Shown: piece by piece, positions 1 through 5,019 of the stretch
Position numbering within the stretch: the stretch's first letter is position 1
Layout: the number at the start of each line of letters is the position of its first letter
From: CAYWOS01 sp964459985
Lineage (GTDB): Bacteria > Bacillota > Clostridia > Christensenellales > Aristaeellaceae
Direction: 5' to 3'
NCBI GenBank assembly: GCA_964459985.1
Contig: CAYWOS010000077.1
Span: 1 to 5,090, forward strand
DNA length: 5,090 nucleotides
Made by a program: the position numbers and the translations under genes
The notes under the pieces: generated by a model
The model's database searches: none
Told to the model about the DNA's origin: nothing
The model's input: only the letters and a program-made list of their open reading frames with translations

Positions 1-45
1 CACGTCGAAAACGTGCTGCTGATGGAACGCGCGCCGTCAGCGTGA
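1..45 (+). CDS. C-terminal end of a probable RlmD/TrmA-family RNA (uracil-C5)-methyltransferase (partial)
   Basis: Frame 1 is open from the left edge to a TGA at 43-45 and encodes HVENVLLMERAPSA. The block H-V-E-N/T-V-x-L-(L/M) close to the C-terminus is typical of the RlmD/RumA/TrmA family, which makes 5-methyluridine in 23S rRNA or tRNA using S-adenosylmethionine. In those proteins it follows the catalytic Cys region and ends the methyltransferase domain. All catalytic motifs would lie outside the window, so the assignment rests on about ten residues only. The gene is convergent with the minus-strand deoB-punA operon. RlmCD-type paralogues are common in Bacillota and share this tail, so the exact target uridine cannot be told. 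Confidence 0.55.
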   Translation, partial: HVENVLLMERAPSA

Positions 46-50
46 CCGCG

Positions 51-67
51 CGGGGGAAACGCCCCCG
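51..67 (+). other. GC-rich hairpin just after the upstream gene
   Basis: CGGGGG (51-56) and CCCCCG (62-67) form a 6-bp perfect stem with a 5-base loop, six bases after the stop codon of the plus-strand gene. No T-run follows it on the plus strand, so it is not a canonical intrinsic terminator. It may protect the 3' end of the RNA or act with the hairpin at 101-127. Confidence 0.35.
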
Positions 68-95
68 GCGAGGCAACACCGCACCGCGCCCCATG

Positions 96-127
96 AAAAA
101 CACGGAAAGCCCTTGCCGGCTTCCGTG
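96..127 (-). terminator. Intrinsic terminator of the deoB-punA operon
   Basis: Read on the minus strand, CACGGAAGCC (127-118) pairs with GGCTTTCCGTG (111-101). The stem has one bulged base and a 6-base loop, and is followed at once by five T residues (100-96). This is the classic GC-stem plus U-tract of a Rho-independent terminator. It lies about 90 bases downstream of the punA stop. On the plus strand the same hairpin is followed only by a mixed, weakly T-rich sequence, so plus-strand termination here is less certain. Confidence 0.85.
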
Positions 128-179
128 TCTACATTGATTTACCTGCTCCACATCCTGTTAAGGACATGGAATATACAGA

Positions 180-218
180 CGGGCAAAAGAAAGCCCGCCG
201 AATTTGACCCCCGTCGGC
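180..218 (-). other. Two overlapping small inverted repeats right after the punA stop
   Basis: Immediately downstream of the punA TAA, GCCGA/TCGGC (218-214 with 201-197, minus-strand sense) and CGGGC/GCCCG (197-193 with 184-180) can each form a 5-bp stem. Neither is followed by a T-tract, so they are not called terminators. They may be incidental in such GC-rich DNA or may stabilise the mRNA end before the real terminator at 127-96. Confidence 0.25.
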
Positions 219-1037
219 TTACCCGATCTTCTCGATCACGCCCAGCAGCACGCGCCTGAACACCTCGCGCACGCGCGCGCCCGTTTCCATCACTTCGGCG
301 TGGCTGATGGGGCTGTCGAGCACGCCCGCCGCCATATTGGTCACGCAGCTCACGCCCAGCACGCGAATGCCGCAGTGCCGCGCCACGATGGTCTCGGGCA
401 CGGTGGACATGCCCACGGCGTCGGCGCCGAGGACGCGGATCATGCGGATTTCGGCGGGCGTTTCGTAGCACGGGCCGTTCATAAAACAGTAGACGCCTTC
501 CTTGAGATCGACGCCGAGGCGCGAGCCGACCGCCTTGGCGATGCCGCGCAGGTTTTCGTCGTAGGCGCGGCTCATATCGGGAAAGCGCGCGCCGAAAGCC
601 GAAAGGTTCTCGCCGCGAAGCGGGTTTTGCCCCGAGAGATTGATGAAATCGCTGATGAGCATGAGATCGCCGGGCGAAAACGCCGTGTTGACGCCGCCCG
701 CCGCGTTGGTGACGATGAGCGTCTCGACGCCGTTGCGCGCCATCACGCGCACGGGCAGCGTCACGTCGCGCATGTCGTAGCCCTCGTAGCCGTGAAAGCG
801 CCCGCTCATGAGCAGCACGCGCGCGCCCTTCCACTGCCCCGTGATGAATTTGCCGGCGTGCCCGGGCACGGTGGCGCGGGGAAAGCCGGGGATGGCTTCA
901 TAGGCGATTTCTTTCGTATCGTTCAGCGCCTCGCCGAACGCGCCCAGCCCGCTGCCCAGTATGACGGCGATTTTTGCCCGGCCCACGGCGTTTTCGACCG
1001 CTCGCGCGGCGTTGTCGATCCTCGTCATTTCGTCCAT
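219..1037 (-). CDS. punA: Purine nucleoside phosphorylase (trimeric type, PNP-I)
   Basis: The gene encodes a 272-residue cytosolic enzyme that phosphorolyses inosine, guanosine and their 2'-deoxy forms to free base plus (deoxy)ribose 1-phosphate. The visible family motifs are the phosphate-binding ILGSGLG (26-32), SGRFHGYEGY (78-87, with Arg80, His82 and Tyr84), VTNAAGG (109-115), GPCYETPAE (188-196, with the purine-contacting Glu192), GADAVGMSTVPE (204-215, Met210 and Ser211) and VTNMAAG (232-238, Asn234). His246 matches the conserved His near the C-terminus. The Glu/Asn pair is that of 6-oxopurine-specific trimeric PNPs rather than hexameric DeoD. Length is normal for the family. The ATG at 1037 is preferred because GGAGG (1049-1045) sits 7 bases upstream. 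A second ATG at 1028 would instead give an ATGA overlap with the deoB stop. The gene is second in the operon after deoB, as in Bacillus (drm-pupG). Confidence 0.96.
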   Translation of the reverse strand: MDEMTRIDNAARAVENAVGRAKIAVILGSGLGAFGEALNDTKEIAYEAIPGFPRATVPGHAGKFITGQWKGARVLLMSGRFHGYEGYDMRDVTLPVRVMARNGVETLIVTNAAGGVNTAFSPGDLMLISDFINLSGQNPLRGENLSAFGARFPDMSRAYDENLRGIAKAVGSRLGVDLKEGVYCFMNGPCYETPAEIRMIRVLGADAVGMSTVPETIVARHCGIRVLGVSCVTNMAAGVLDSPISHAEVMETGARVREVFRRVLLGVIEKIG

Positions 1038-2206
1038 GCCGTTTCCTCCAATCGATCATAGAAGCTCTCCGCGCCGAAGCGCTCGGGCATATCAAGCGCC
1101 TGCGCCGCCGTCGCCGCGATATCGGAAAATGTCGCGCGCGTGCCCAGATCGACGCATGTCGTCATCTTTTTATGCCATGCCAGAATCGGGATGTATTCGC
1201 GCGTGTGGTCGGTGCCGCAGTGCGTGGGATCGCAGCCGTGATCGGCGGTCAGGATGAGCAGATCGTCGTCCGTCATGCGCGATTGAATATCCGGCAGCGC
1301 GCTGTCGAACGCCTCGAGCGCCGCCGCGTAGCCCGCCGCGTCGCGCCTGTGCCCGTACACCGAGTCGAAATCGACCAGATTGACGAATAAAAGGCCGTGG
1401 AAGGGCTTTTCAAGCTCGCGCAGCGTCGTCTGAACACAGGCGGGATTGCCGCTCGAATGCACGCTCCCGGTCAGCCCGCGATGCGCGAAGATGTCCTCGA
1501 TCTTGCCCACGCCGATCACGTCCAGCCCGCGCGCCTTCGCCGCATCCAGCAACGTTTCGCCGACCGGCGGCAGCGAGTAATCGCGCCTTTCGCCCGTGCG
1601 CGTGAAGCGTCCCCTGCCCGCGCCGATGAACGGGCGCGCGATGACGCGGCCGACGGCGTGCCCGCCGACCAGCAGCTTCCGCGCGATCCCGCACAATTCG
1701 TACAGCCTGTCAAGCGGGATCACGTCCTTGTGCGCGGCGATCTGGAACACGCTGTCGCCCGAGGTGTACACGATGGGTTTGCCGGTGCGCATGTGCTCTT
1801 CGCCCAATTCGTCGAGGATTTCCGTCCCCGACGCGGGCTTGTTGCCGATCACCCGCACGCCCGCCTCGCGCTCGAACGCCGAAATCACGTCGGCGGGAAA
1901 GCCGTCGGGATAAAGCGGGAAGGGCTTGTCGAGCCGCAGCCCCGCGATTTCCCAGTGCCCCGTCGTGGTGTCCTTGCCCCTGGATTGCTCGGCGGCGCGC
2001 CCGTACGCGCCCACGGCGAGCGGATCGTCGGGAATCCCGACGCCGGGAATGCGCCCCAGCCCCATGCGGCGCAGATGCGGAAGCGTCATGGGATGGCTTT
2101 CCTCGATATGGCGCAGCGTGTTCGCGCCCGCGTCGCCGTAGGCGTCGGCGTCGGGCAGCGCGCCCGCGCCCACGCTGTCCAGCACGATCAGAATGACTCG
2201 CTTCAC
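1025..2206 (-). CDS. deoB: Phosphopentomutase
   Basis: The gene encodes a 393-residue alkaline-phosphatase-superfamily enzyme that interconverts (deoxy)ribose 1-phosphate and 5-phosphate. This feeds pentose released by nucleoside phosphorylases into central metabolism. It lines up end to end with the Bacillus cereus enzyme (394 residues). Asp10 lies in IVLDSVGAG, and Thr80 in GKDTTTGHWE is the residue phosphorylated during the catalytic cycle. The Mn ligands Asp281 and His286 lie in NLVDFDSVYGHRRD, Asp322-His323 in LTADHG, and His334 in GTDHTRE. The cap-domain signatures GNKPASGTEILDELG (121-135) and GRVIARPF (186-193) are also present. Translation starts at GTG, because no in-frame ATG gives the conserved KRVILIVLD N-terminus and GGAGG lies 7 bases upstream. 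It is first in the operon and overlaps punA by 13 bases, consistent with translational coupling of two consecutive salvage steps. No catalytic residue is missing. Confidence 0.97.
   Translation of the reverse strand: MKRVILIVLDSVGAGALPDADAYGDAGANTLRHIEESHPMTLPHLRRMGLGRIPGVGIPDDPLAVGAYGRAAEQSRGKDTTTGHWEIAGLRLDKPFPLYPDGFPADVISAFEREAGVRVIGNKPASGTEILDELGEEHMRTGKPIVYTSGDSVFQIAAHKDVIPLDRLYELCGIARKLLVGGHAVGRVIARPFIGAGRGRFTRTGERRDYSLPPVGETLLDAAKARGLDVIGVGKIEDIFAHRGLTGSVHSSGNPACVQTTLRELEKPFHGLLFVNLVDFDSVYGHRRDAAGYAAALEAFDSALPDIQSRMTDDDLLILTADHGCDPTHCGTDHTREYIPILAWHKKMTTCVDLGTRATFSDIAATAAQALDMPERFGAESFYDRLEETAWTK
1045..1049 (-). promoter_or_regulatory. Ribosome-binding site that fixes the punA start
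   Basis: The minus strand reads TGGAGGAAACGGC directly before the ATG at 1037. GGAGG with a 7-base spacer supports this start over the in-frame ATG at 1028, which would sit 16 bases from the site. The site lies inside the last codons of deoB, so punA translation initiates within the upstream reading frame. Confidence 0.8.
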
Positions 2207-2213
2207 AGGGATT

Positions 2214-2218
2214 CCTCC
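2214..2218 (-). promoter_or_regulatory. Ribosome-binding site for the GTG start of deoB
   Basis: The minus strand reads ACGGAGGAATCCCT immediately before GTG at 2206-2204. The GGAGG core (2218-2214) with a 7-base spacer is close to optimal and justifies the non-ATG start. Confidence 0.8.
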
Positions 2219-2241
2219 GTTTTACGTTGATTGCCCTTCCT

Positions 2242-2270
2242 ATTATACACGGTTTCGCGCATCTTTTCCA
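2242..2270 (-). promoter_or_regulatory. Promoter of the deoB-punA operon
   Basis: On the minus strand a perfect TATAAT (2247-2242) lies 17 bases downstream of TGGAAA (2270-2265), which matches four of six bases of the -35 consensus. Transcription would start near 2235, leaving a leader of roughly 29 bases that contains the GGAGG site. I see no clear operator palindrome, so regulation (for example by a DeoR- or PurR-type repressor) is not shown. Confidence 0.65.
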
Positions 2271-2289
2271 CCCTTTGCGGCAAAAGCGC

Positions 2290-2318
2290 TTGTCAAGCCG
2301 CCCGATGTGTGCTTTAAT
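2290..2318 (+). promoter_or_regulatory. Promoter of the THUMP methyltransferase gene
   Basis: TTGTCA (2290-2295) and TTTAAT (2313-2318) each match five of six consensus bases. They are separated by exactly 17 bases, and TG one base before the -10 gives an extended -10. The start site would be near 2325, only about 16 bases before the ATG at 2341. The element is divergent from, and about 20 bases away from, the deoB promoter, so the two polymerase footprints would be close. Confidence 0.6.
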
Positions 2319-2340
2319 GGCGTTGGAACGGGGGGATCGC

Positions 2341-3444
2341 ATGGATTTTATCGCCACCGCCGCCTTCGGGCTGGAGGGCGTCGTCAAGCGCGAACTGCAC
2401 GATCTGGGGCTGAACGCCGCGGCGGAAGGCGGCTGCGCGCGCTTTACGGGCACGCCGACCGACGCCTTCCGCGCCTGCATGTGGCTGCGCGCCGCCGACC
2501 GGGTGCTGCTGCCCGTGGGCGAAAAAAAGGTCGAGACCTTTGACGAATTGTTCAACTTCGTGCGCGGGCTGCCGTGGCACGAGCTTCTGCCGCGCGACGC
2601 CGCCTTTCCCGTGGACGCCAAGTGCGCGCGGAGCAAGCTCATGAGCCCGCGCGACTGCCAGACCATCGTCAAGAAAGCGATCGCCGAGGCGCTCAAGGCG
2701 CGCTATCATGAAAACTGGCTGCCCGAATCGGGCGAAACCTATCAGGTGGACGTCAAGCTGCACGGCGATATCGCGCGCGTGACGCTCGATCTGTGCGGCG
2801 ACGCGCTCAACCGGCGCGGCTACCGCACGTGGAACGGCGAAGCGCCGCTCCGAGAAACGCTGGCGGCGGCGATGGTCATGCTGTCGCCGTGGAACGGGAC
2901 GGCGCCGCTCCACGACCCCTGCTGCGGCACGGGCACGCTGCTGATCGAGGCGGCGTTCCGGCAGGCGAACCGCGCGCCCGGGCTGAACCGCGCGTTCGCG
3001 TGCGAAAAATGGAAAGTGTTTCCGCAGAAAACGCTCGATTTCGTCCGCGCCGACGCGCAGAAGCGCTTCGAGATCGACCGCGTCGGGCAGATTTCGGGCA
3101 GCGATATCGATCCCGAGGCGCTCAAGCTCTGCGAACGCCATATCGCGCAGGCGGGGCTGGCGGGCAGGATCAAGGTATGGCAAAGCGATCTGCGCGAATT
3201 GACGCTCGATCGGGAGAACGTCGTGTTCATCGCCAACCCGCCCTACGGTGAACGCATGAGCGACCGCAAATCCTGCGAAAAGCTGTACGGCGGCATGCGC
3301 CTGCTCCGCGCGCGGCACGCGGGAAGCCGCCTGTGCGTCCTGACGGCGCATCCCGGCTTCGAGCGCTGCTACGGCGGCAGGGCGCGGACGCGGCGACGGC
3401 TGTACAACGGCCGGCTCGAATGCGAGTACATGCTGTTTGACTGA
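2341..3444 (+). CDS. THUMP-domain class I SAM-dependent 23S rRNA (guanine-N2) methyltransferase, YpsC/RlmL type
   Basis: This 367-residue protein is predicted to place N2-methylguanosine in 23S rRNA (the position-2445 type in the RlmL family). The N-terminus FIATAAFGLEGVVKREL is the usual opening, and a THUMP RNA-binding region spans roughly residues 45-155. NRRGYRTW (157-164) and APLRETLAA (168-176) follow. The SAM-binding motif I is HDPCCGTGTLLIEAA (191-205), the acidic motif is SDIDPEAL (254-261), and the catalytic IANPPYGER (297-305) ends the Rossmann core. Compared with two-domain E. coli RlmL it lacks the second (RlmK-like) methyltransferase, as is normal in Bacillota. The ATG at 2341 is chosen because the family N-terminus begins there and the predicted transcript starts just upstream. 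An open frame reaching back to 2227 would need codons ahead of the promoter. The ribosome site is weak, a G-run at 2330-2336 only 4 bases away. It is a single-gene unit ending at the terminator 3461-3492. Confidence 0.92.
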   Translation: MDFIATAAFGLEGVVKRELHDLGLNAAAEGGCARFTGTPTDAFRACMWLRAADRVLLPVGEKKVETFDELFNFVRGLPWHELLPRDAAFPVDAKCARSKLMSPRDCQTIVKKAIAEALKARYHENWLPESGETYQVDVKLHGDIARVTLDLCGDALNRRGYRTWNGEAPLRETLAAAMVMLSPWNGTAPLHDPCCGTGTLLIEAAFRQANRAPGLNRAFACEKWKVFPQKTLDFVRADAQKRFEIDRVGQISGSDIDPEALKLCERHIAQAGLAGRIKVWQSDLRELTLDRENVVFIANPPYGERMSDRKSCEKLYGGMRLLRARHAGSRLCVLTAHPGFERCYGGRARTRRRLYNGRLECEYMLFD

Positions 3445-3460
3445 CACGCGGGCAAACCCG

Positions 3461-3492
3461 AAAAAGGCGGCCGAAAACGAGCCGCCTTTTTT
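3461..3492 (+). terminator. Bidirectional intrinsic terminator between convergent genes
   Basis: AAAAAGGCGGC (3461-3471) and GCCGCCTTTTT (3481-3491) form an 11-bp perfect stem around a 9-base loop, 16 bases after the methyltransferase stop. On the plus strand the T-run is six bases long and then repeats. On the minus strand the mirror stem ends in five T residues, so it can also end the queD-like/VOC transcript. A smaller CGGG/CCCG hairpin (3449-3460) abuts it on the 5' side. Confidence 0.9.
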
Positions 3493-3528
3493 GCCGCCTT
3501 TTTTGCCGCCTTTTTTGCCGTCTTTTTC
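3481..3528 (+). repeat. 12-bp tandem repeat of the terminator 3' arm (three exact copies and one degenerate)
   Basis: GCCGCCTTTTTT occurs at 3481-3492, 3493-3504 and 3505-3516 without change. A fourth unit at 3517-3528 differs at two positions (GCCGTC and a final C). Each unit is a complete terminator 3' arm plus U-tract that could pair with the single 5' arm at 3461-3471. An open frame through it encodes only repeated proline-rich residues and lacks codon support, so it is treated as non-coding. Slippage at a G+C/T tract is the simplest origin. Confidence 0.95.
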
Positions 3529-3535
3529 GCCGCGC

Positions 3536-3676
3536 GTCAGGCGTTCGGCGCAGCGCCGTCCGCTTTATCGAACGTCAGGTGTTCGGAGAAAAACGTCCGT
3601 GTCTCGCGCGCGTCAGGTGTTCGGCGAAAAACGTCCGTGCCTCGTGCGCGTCAGGTGTTCGGAGAAAAATCGTCCG
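3536..3676. repeat. 38-bp tandem repeat overlapping the 3' end of the VOC gene
   Basis: Units begin with GTCAGG(T/C)GTTCGG at 3536, 3574, 3612 and 3650, an exact 38-base period. The copies at 3574 and 3612 differ at only a few positions. The 3536 copy is degenerate in its middle, where a small GGCG-CAG-CGCC hairpin at 3547-3557 replaces the A-run. The 3650 copy matches for about 20 bases, then carries one extra T (as written on the plus strand) and loses the repeat. That last copy contains the TGA and final codons of the minus-strand VOC gene, so the array reads as a reiterated gene end. There are no unique spacers. Confidence 0.93.
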
Positions 3677-4043
3677 GCGGGCGATGCTGCGCGAGCGTCA
3701 GATACCAGTTGACATGAAAGCGGTCGGTCACCTCGGCCGCGCAGGGGCTCCACGGCAGTTCGCAGATATCCATATTGACCGTTCCGCCCTCGCTGAGGAC
3801 GCGCAGCGCGTGCTCGAGCGCCTCGCGCGTGTCCAGCGTCAGCCCGAGCTGCACCGGGCTTTCGCGCACGTCGCGCACAGCCTCGACGACCGACAGCATT
3901 TCCCTGTCGCCCTTCATCAATTCAGAATGGAAATAGCTCCCGTCGCTGTTCAGCACATGATACCCCAGCGTCAGCCCGAACGCCGATTTGTACAGTTCGA
4001 CCGCGTCCACGCTTCCCCGCAGGTAAAGTCCCACGCCGATCAT
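3651..4043 (-). CDS. VOC-superfamily protein, PhnB/glyoxalase-like
   Basis: This 130-residue cytosolic protein has the beta-alpha-beta-beta-beta pattern of one vicinal-oxygen-chelate domain. GVGLYLRGSVDAVELYKSAFG (3-23) matches the first strand and helix. SYFHSELMKGDREMLSV (36-52) matches the second half of the first module. The second module runs through LGLTLDTREALEHALRVLSEGG (67-87) and ends in the PhnB-like block WSPCAAEVTDRFHVNWYLTL (98-117). PhnB-type members usually have no assigned substrate, so I give no reaction. The last residues (DDFSPNT) and the stop codon come from a 38-bp tandem repeat that continues downstream. The ATG at 4043 follows GGAGG (4058-4054) by 10 bases. The gene lies 136 bases after the queD-like gene with no recognisable promoter or terminator between them, so co-transcription is likely. 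Confidence 0.85.
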   Translation of the reverse strand: MIGVGLYLRGSVDAVELYKSAFGLTLGYHVLNSDGSYFHSELMKGDREMLSVVEAVRDVRESPVQLGLTLDTREALEHALRVLSEGGTVNMDICELPWSPCAAEVTDRFHVNWYLTLAQHRPPDDFSPNT

Positions 4044-4065
4044 AATGTCGATTCCTCCCGTTCAT

Positions 4066-4079
4066 CCGCCTCGCGGCGG
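4066..4079 (-). other. Small GNRA-loop hairpin upstream of the VOC ribosome site
   Basis: On the minus strand CCGCC-GCGA-GGCGG forms a 5-bp stem with a GNRA-type tetraloop, ending 6 bases before the GGGAGG site of the VOC gene. It has no T-tract, so it is not a terminator. It could affect mRNA processing or translation of the second gene, but chance is possible in this GC-rich gap. Confidence 0.35.
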
Positions 4080-4133
4080 CGTCATGCGATGCTTTCCGGC
4101 CGTCCGCGCGGGCGGCAGAGGGGCGCGCGGAGG

Positions 4134-4159
4134 GCGCCGACGCCGTCATGCGCCGACGC
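4134..4159. repeat. 10-bp direct repeat in the queD-like/VOC spacer
   Basis: GCGCCGACGC occurs at 4134-4143 and 4150-4159, starts 16 bases apart. A CGCCC-GCC-GGGCG inverted repeat (4157-4169) overlaps the second copy. The rest of the 136-base spacer (4044-4179) is GC-rich, with no ORF, promoter or T-tract that I can support. Confidence 0.5.
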
Positions 4160-4179
4160 CCGCCGGGCGACGAGCCGTT

Positions 4180-4746
4180 TTAAGGCTTTTTATACCCGCA
4201 CTTGGGGCACACGCCGTTTTCGTTGAGCGCGATGCCGCACAGGGGGCAGCGATCGATGGATTTGCCGGGCGCGAACTCCTCCGAGGCGGCGTTGACGCCG
4301 CTGGTGAAGGTGATTTTCACGATGTTGAGCTTATCCTTGAGCAGATCGTAGACGATCTTGATCATGCCCTCGACGGTCATCGTTTCCTTGGTGACGACCA
4401 GACGGCAGTCGGGGTAGGCGGTCGCCAGCTCGGTCTTGAACGCGGGACCCTTCATTTTGTTGCTGGGCGCGCCGTCCTTGATGCCCTGCGCCTCGTACAC
4501 GGCGAGAATCGCCGGCAGAAGCGGATCGTCCTGACGCAGAATCAGCGCGTGATCGAAATTCTTCAGCAGGCTCCACGCCGTCTTCTGAATCTCATTGCAG
4601 GGGAAAACCATGTTGACGCCCGGCTCAATCGTGTCCTCGACCTCGATCGTCAGGATGCCCGTGTGTCCGTGAAGGTACTGCGCCTCGCCCTTGAAGCCGT
4701 AAAACCTGTGCGCGTACTGCAGATCCAGTTTGGTGATGCTCCTCAT
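4180..4746 (-). CDS. QueD / 6-pyruvoyl-tetrahydropterin synthase homologue with C-terminal zinc ribbon
   Basis: The 188-residue protein belongs to the T-fold COG0720 family, whose best-known bacterial member, QueD, makes 6-carboxytetrahydropterin for queuosine. The Zn-binding triad is present: His13 (in LQYAHRFYGF) and His26/His28 (LHGH). FDHALIL (64-70) matches the conserved strand with Asp65-His66, and TVEGMIKIVYDLL (124-136) matches the PT-x-E-N helix. Departures are clear. The catalytic Cys four residues before the HGH is Ala22, although Glu21 is adjacent. The Glu expected in the last core strand is not seen in KITFTSGVNA. An insertion occupies about residues 73-118, and a CPLC...CPKC zinc ribbon (167-183) is added. 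Length is well above the usual 120-140. The ATG at 4746 is chosen for its GGAGGAG site and because earlier in-frame codons precede the promoter. No queC, queE or queF lies nearby, so substrate is uncertain. Confidence 0.82.
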   Translation of the reverse strand: MRSITKLDLQYAHRFYGFKGEAQYLHGHTGILTIEVEDTIEPGVNMVFPCNEIQKTAWSLLKNFDHALILRQDDPLLPAILAVYEAQGIKDGAPSNKMKGPAFKTELATAYPDCRLVVTKETMTVEGMIKIVYDLLKDKLNIVKITFTSGVNAASEEFAPGKSIDRCPLCGIALNENGVCPKCGYKKP

Positions 4747-4754
4747 TTTTCCTT

Positions 4755-4761
4755 CTCCTCC
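4755..4761 (-). promoter_or_regulatory. Ribosome-binding site that fixes the queD-like start
   Basis: The minus strand reads CGGAGGAGAAGGAAAAATG. The GGAGGAG core (4761-4755) lies 8-10 bases before the ATG at 4746. It identifies residue 68 of a longer open frame as the true start. Confidence 0.85.
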
Positions 4762-4802
4762 GTATATCGTTTGATCGTTGAGTAAATGTCGCGTCTTTGT
4801 CG

Positions 4803-4814
4803 GGCATCGCTGCC
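4803..4814 (-). other. GNRA-loop mini-hairpin at the 5' end of the queD-like leader
   Basis: On the minus strand GGCA-GCGA-TGCC forms a 4-bp stem with a GNRA loop within the first bases after the predicted start site (about 4818). The rest of the roughly 72-base leader is A-rich and unstructured by eye. The fold is too small to call a riboswitch and may be a 5' stabilising stem. Confidence 0.3.
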
Positions 4815-4824
4815 TTTCGTTTGC

Positions 4825-4853
4825 ATTATACACGCCCGCGCGCGGTTTGAAAC
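4825..4853 (-). promoter_or_regulatory. Promoter of the queD-like gene
   Basis: A perfect TATAAT (4830-4825, minus strand) lies 17 bases from GTTTCA (4853-4848), a weak -35 with three of six matches. The ten bases CGTGTATAAT are identical to those at the deoB promoter. The -35 overlaps a short palindrome-like GTTTGAAAC (plus strand, 4845-4853) that could be a regulator site, but this is only suggestive. Confidence 0.6.
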
Positions 4854-4932
4854 GCGACGGTGGAATCTTTTTACGGGGAAGGGGCGCGGGCGCGGGGTAT
4901 ACGCTTCGGACGCGACCCTTCGGCAAGCAAAG

Positions 4933-5019
4933 CCTGGCTTCTATCAAAGAAAGCCGAGCTGTATTTCCATCAAAACCGGGCTGCCCTTACCCAAAAACCG
5001 GGCCGTTTCTTTTGAAACA
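4933..5019. repeat. Degenerate tandem repeat of about 22 bp downstream of tRNA-Lys
   Basis: On the plus strand, units start at 4933 (CCTGGCTT), 4954 (CCGAGCTG), 4976 (CCGGGCTG) and 4998 (CCGGGCCG), giving spacings of 21, 22 and 22. Each unit has an A-rich end, AAAA or AAAAA in the middle two. Read on the minus strand, each is a T-run preceded by a GC arm like the 3' half of the tRNA terminator. The stretch between the queD-like promoter and 4933 (about 4854-4932) shows nothing I can name. Confidence 0.6.

Noticed and set aside
166..207. Thirteen-codon plus-strand frame (MEYTDGQKKARRI)
   Set aside because: It is too short, has only a weak AGGA immediately before the ATG, and lies in the 3' flank of convergent genes. 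No evidence supports translation.
204..1061. Long plus-strand open frame opposite punA (285 codons)
   Set aside because: It is the antisense shadow of punA. Its His/Ala/Arg-rich translation has no motifs, while the minus strand carries every PNP signature.
1397..2230. Long plus-strand open frame opposite deoB (277 codons)
   Set aside because: It is a GC-rich antisense shadow. The minus strand has a complete phosphopentomutase with all metal ligands.
2291..2296. Perfect minus-strand TTGACA as the deoB -35
   Set aside because: It is 43 bases from the TATAAT, far beyond workable spacing. It is the complement of the plus-strand TTGTCA element.
3536..3676. CRISPR-like array
   Set aside because: The 38-bp units abut directly. 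The variable part is about 10 bases and similar between units, so there are no true spacers, and no cas genes are present.
3437..3712. Small plus-strand frame with repeated PPFL residues
   Set aside because: The repeated residues are just the translated 12-bp terminator repeats and the 38-bp array. It begins inside the methyltransferase end and has no ribosome site.
4747..4818. preQ1 or other pterin-linked riboswitch in the queD-like leader
   Set aside because: The leader is about 72 bases and lacks the C-rich loop, A-rich tail pseudoknot and conserved bases of preQ1 classes. Only a 4-bp GNRA hairpin is visible.
4747..4947. In-frame N-terminal extension of the queD-like protein
   Set aside because: The extra 67 codons run through the predicted promoter and leader, resemble no QueD N-terminus, and the strong ribosome site sits before the ATG at 4746.
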